Shown: positions 62,506 through 64,000 of the stretch, piece after piece
Layout of the letters: each line of letters opens with the position of its first letter
Numbering within the stretch: the stretch's first letter is position 1
DNA from: Lumnitzera littorea
Lineage: Eukaryota > Streptophyta > Magnoliopsida > Myrtales > Combretaceae
NCBI GenBank assembly: GCA_024138015.1
Contig: JAMXBB010000009.1
Coordinates: forward strand, 13,394,445-13,458,444
Length of the DNA stretch: 64,000 nt
Direction of reading: 5' to 3'
Notes under the pieces: model-generated
The model's database searches: none
Told to the model about the DNA's origin: nothing
What the model saw: the letters and a program-made list of their open reading frames with translations, nothing else
Position numbers and translations under genes: made by a program

Positions 62506-64000
62506 TTGATTACTAGTATAGTAATTATGGAAATGCAATTAAAAATGAGGCCCATCATTTTGGGAAAAAGTTCTTCTAGCCTTTTTTTAAGTAGATTTTA
62601 ATCTAATACTTTAAATATTTCACTCTTATTTTAAGGAATGGATATAAAGTCAAAGTATCCTATCTTAACTTGGAACCTGTATGTGGAGTACAAGTTTCAT
62701 TATAACTTATACCTACTTTACTAATATAATTAAATAATATTAATAAATAAAAAATTAATATATTACTATTTTTATTTTAGCCTTAAGGAAAATAACAAAA
62801 AAAGGCTAAATCATAATACTACCCCTAAGATTATATGCAGCTTATGCCTACTACATCTAGTGCCTCTCCTCTTCTTTTTCTTGTAAAAACCATTCTCTTC
62901 TTTTACCATATTTTCTTTTCTTTTTTTTTCTTTTTCTTTTTTTTTTTTCCATCCGCATTCCTTTTTGCTTAACTTTAGTTTAGTAAGATCTTAAAAATAT
63001 CTTAATTCTTAATTCATTATTAAATATATTATATTGAAATTATTTACAAATGGTTTTTGTATTATATATATAATAATTATATGGTTTGATAAAAATTTTA
63101 TTTTGATGATTTAGAAAAAAAAGGACAAAAAAAATTTAAGTATGACCCAATTAAGAATTTCAATATTTTCAACTATAGAAATATTTTCTATTTTACCTAC
63201 TAAAGTTTTATATTATCTCAACTCAAGATATATTGCAATCTAAACAAATTATTATTGGCTGGTCTACTAATAATATAGTTATAGTTTTAATATTAATTAT
63301 GCATCCAATACAAAGAAAAAAGATTTATGTATTTTATAAGATACCATATATCTTGTATCTTATAAATGCTATAAAATACATGATACAAAATAGATATAAA
63401 GTATCATAGGTCACGTTCGGATATAATATGAGTACAGGTCTCCTATTTTATCCACTTTGCCGACGTAAATTTACAATTGCCGATGTAAAAAGCTCATGCT
63501 AAGCAAAAGGAGTTTCCTCTCTTTTACAGTTGAAGGCTGTCAGATAGCAACAAAAATTAAATGATGCGGGACTTGTGTCATGATAGAACACTAAAGCTAA
63601 TGGAGTGAAATCAACTTATTTGGTAAAAAAATTGGTACAGCATCGGTGGAATCTTGATCTGATTATTCTTTTTTGTTTTTTTCTTTTGTAAAAGTAATTG
63701 TGTAAATCAAATATATAAGCTCAGAAAAAAAAAAAAATAGGAAAAAGAAATAACGTGCTCTTCGTAATACATGCCTAGTACTAATAGCGATGGCTAAGTG
63801 GTCTTTAGTTAGGCTCTCAAAAACATAAATAATTCTGTGAAGTATATAGCAGTACTTGATTTGTGCATGTATTAATGATATTGTGATAAATTTATTAATC
63901 CCAATCTGATCCCTTAACCCTTGATCCTGAGTCAAACTTCATTATACTCTTACAATTTTAATATATAAAATGTATAAAATTTACCCATCAATTTATAAGC
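62506..64000. other. AT-rich right end of the window
   Basis: No gene is supported. Long pyrimidine runs occur at about 62,870-62,955 (TTTTCTTTTT-rich). Palindrome-like TATAAG...CTTATA wording is present at about 63,335-63,370. About 63,420-63,660 is slightly less AT-rich, with no reading frame. Confidence 0.5.

Overview
The window is nuclear DNA from a flowering plant, most likely a eudicot. It is strongly AT-rich, its two genes have plant-type short exons with long introns, its protein families are plant-typical, and it holds nested LTR-retrotransposon debris. The species cannot be named from the sequence.

Left third (1-20,060): two complete, convergent protein-coding genes. HMGB2/3-like (+, CDS 509-2000, 7 coding exons, 148 aa) encodes a chromatin architectural protein with one HMG box and an acidic tail. 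After a 3.6-kb spacer comes a tomosyn/SRO7-like WD40 protein gene on the minus strand (CDS 19892 down to 5637, 24 exons, 1060 aa), with the propeller region encoded first and an R-SNARE-like helix in the last exons. I rebuilt both models exon by exon; every junction keeps the reading frame. The tomosyn-like gene has a 4.1-kb first intron, one GC-AG intron, and a TA microsatellite abutting a splice donor.

Right two thirds (20,060-64,000): no credible host gene. It is a repeat landscape. (a) A non-coding LTR retrotransposon (32,568-45,496) has ~2.4-kb LTRs, an ATGTC target duplication, a polypurine tract and an 18-copy ~36-bp hairpin minisatellite upstream of the 3' LTR. (b) A second family of ~3-kb LTRs is present four times with no internal region seen: a solo LTR (36,700-39,640, TSD ATTAG) nested inside element (a); a solo LTR (47,842-50,946, TSD TAATT) nested inside an older inverted copy (about 47,600-47,841 plus 50,952-53,711); and another inverted copy ending at 30,123. 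(c) Smaller dispersed repeats, a tRNA-like relic and AT-rich sequence fill the rest. A single N at 26,928 sits between two copies of the same 312 bp, which looks like an assembly seam.

The two genes are not functionally linked as far as the sequence shows. The most unusual observations are the hairpin-covarying minisatellite in the retroelement, the nested same-family solo LTRs, and two oddities in the SNARE-coding end of the tomosyn-like gene: Lys at the expected zero-layer Arg position, and the microsatellite at the donor of an in-frame 63-nt exon.
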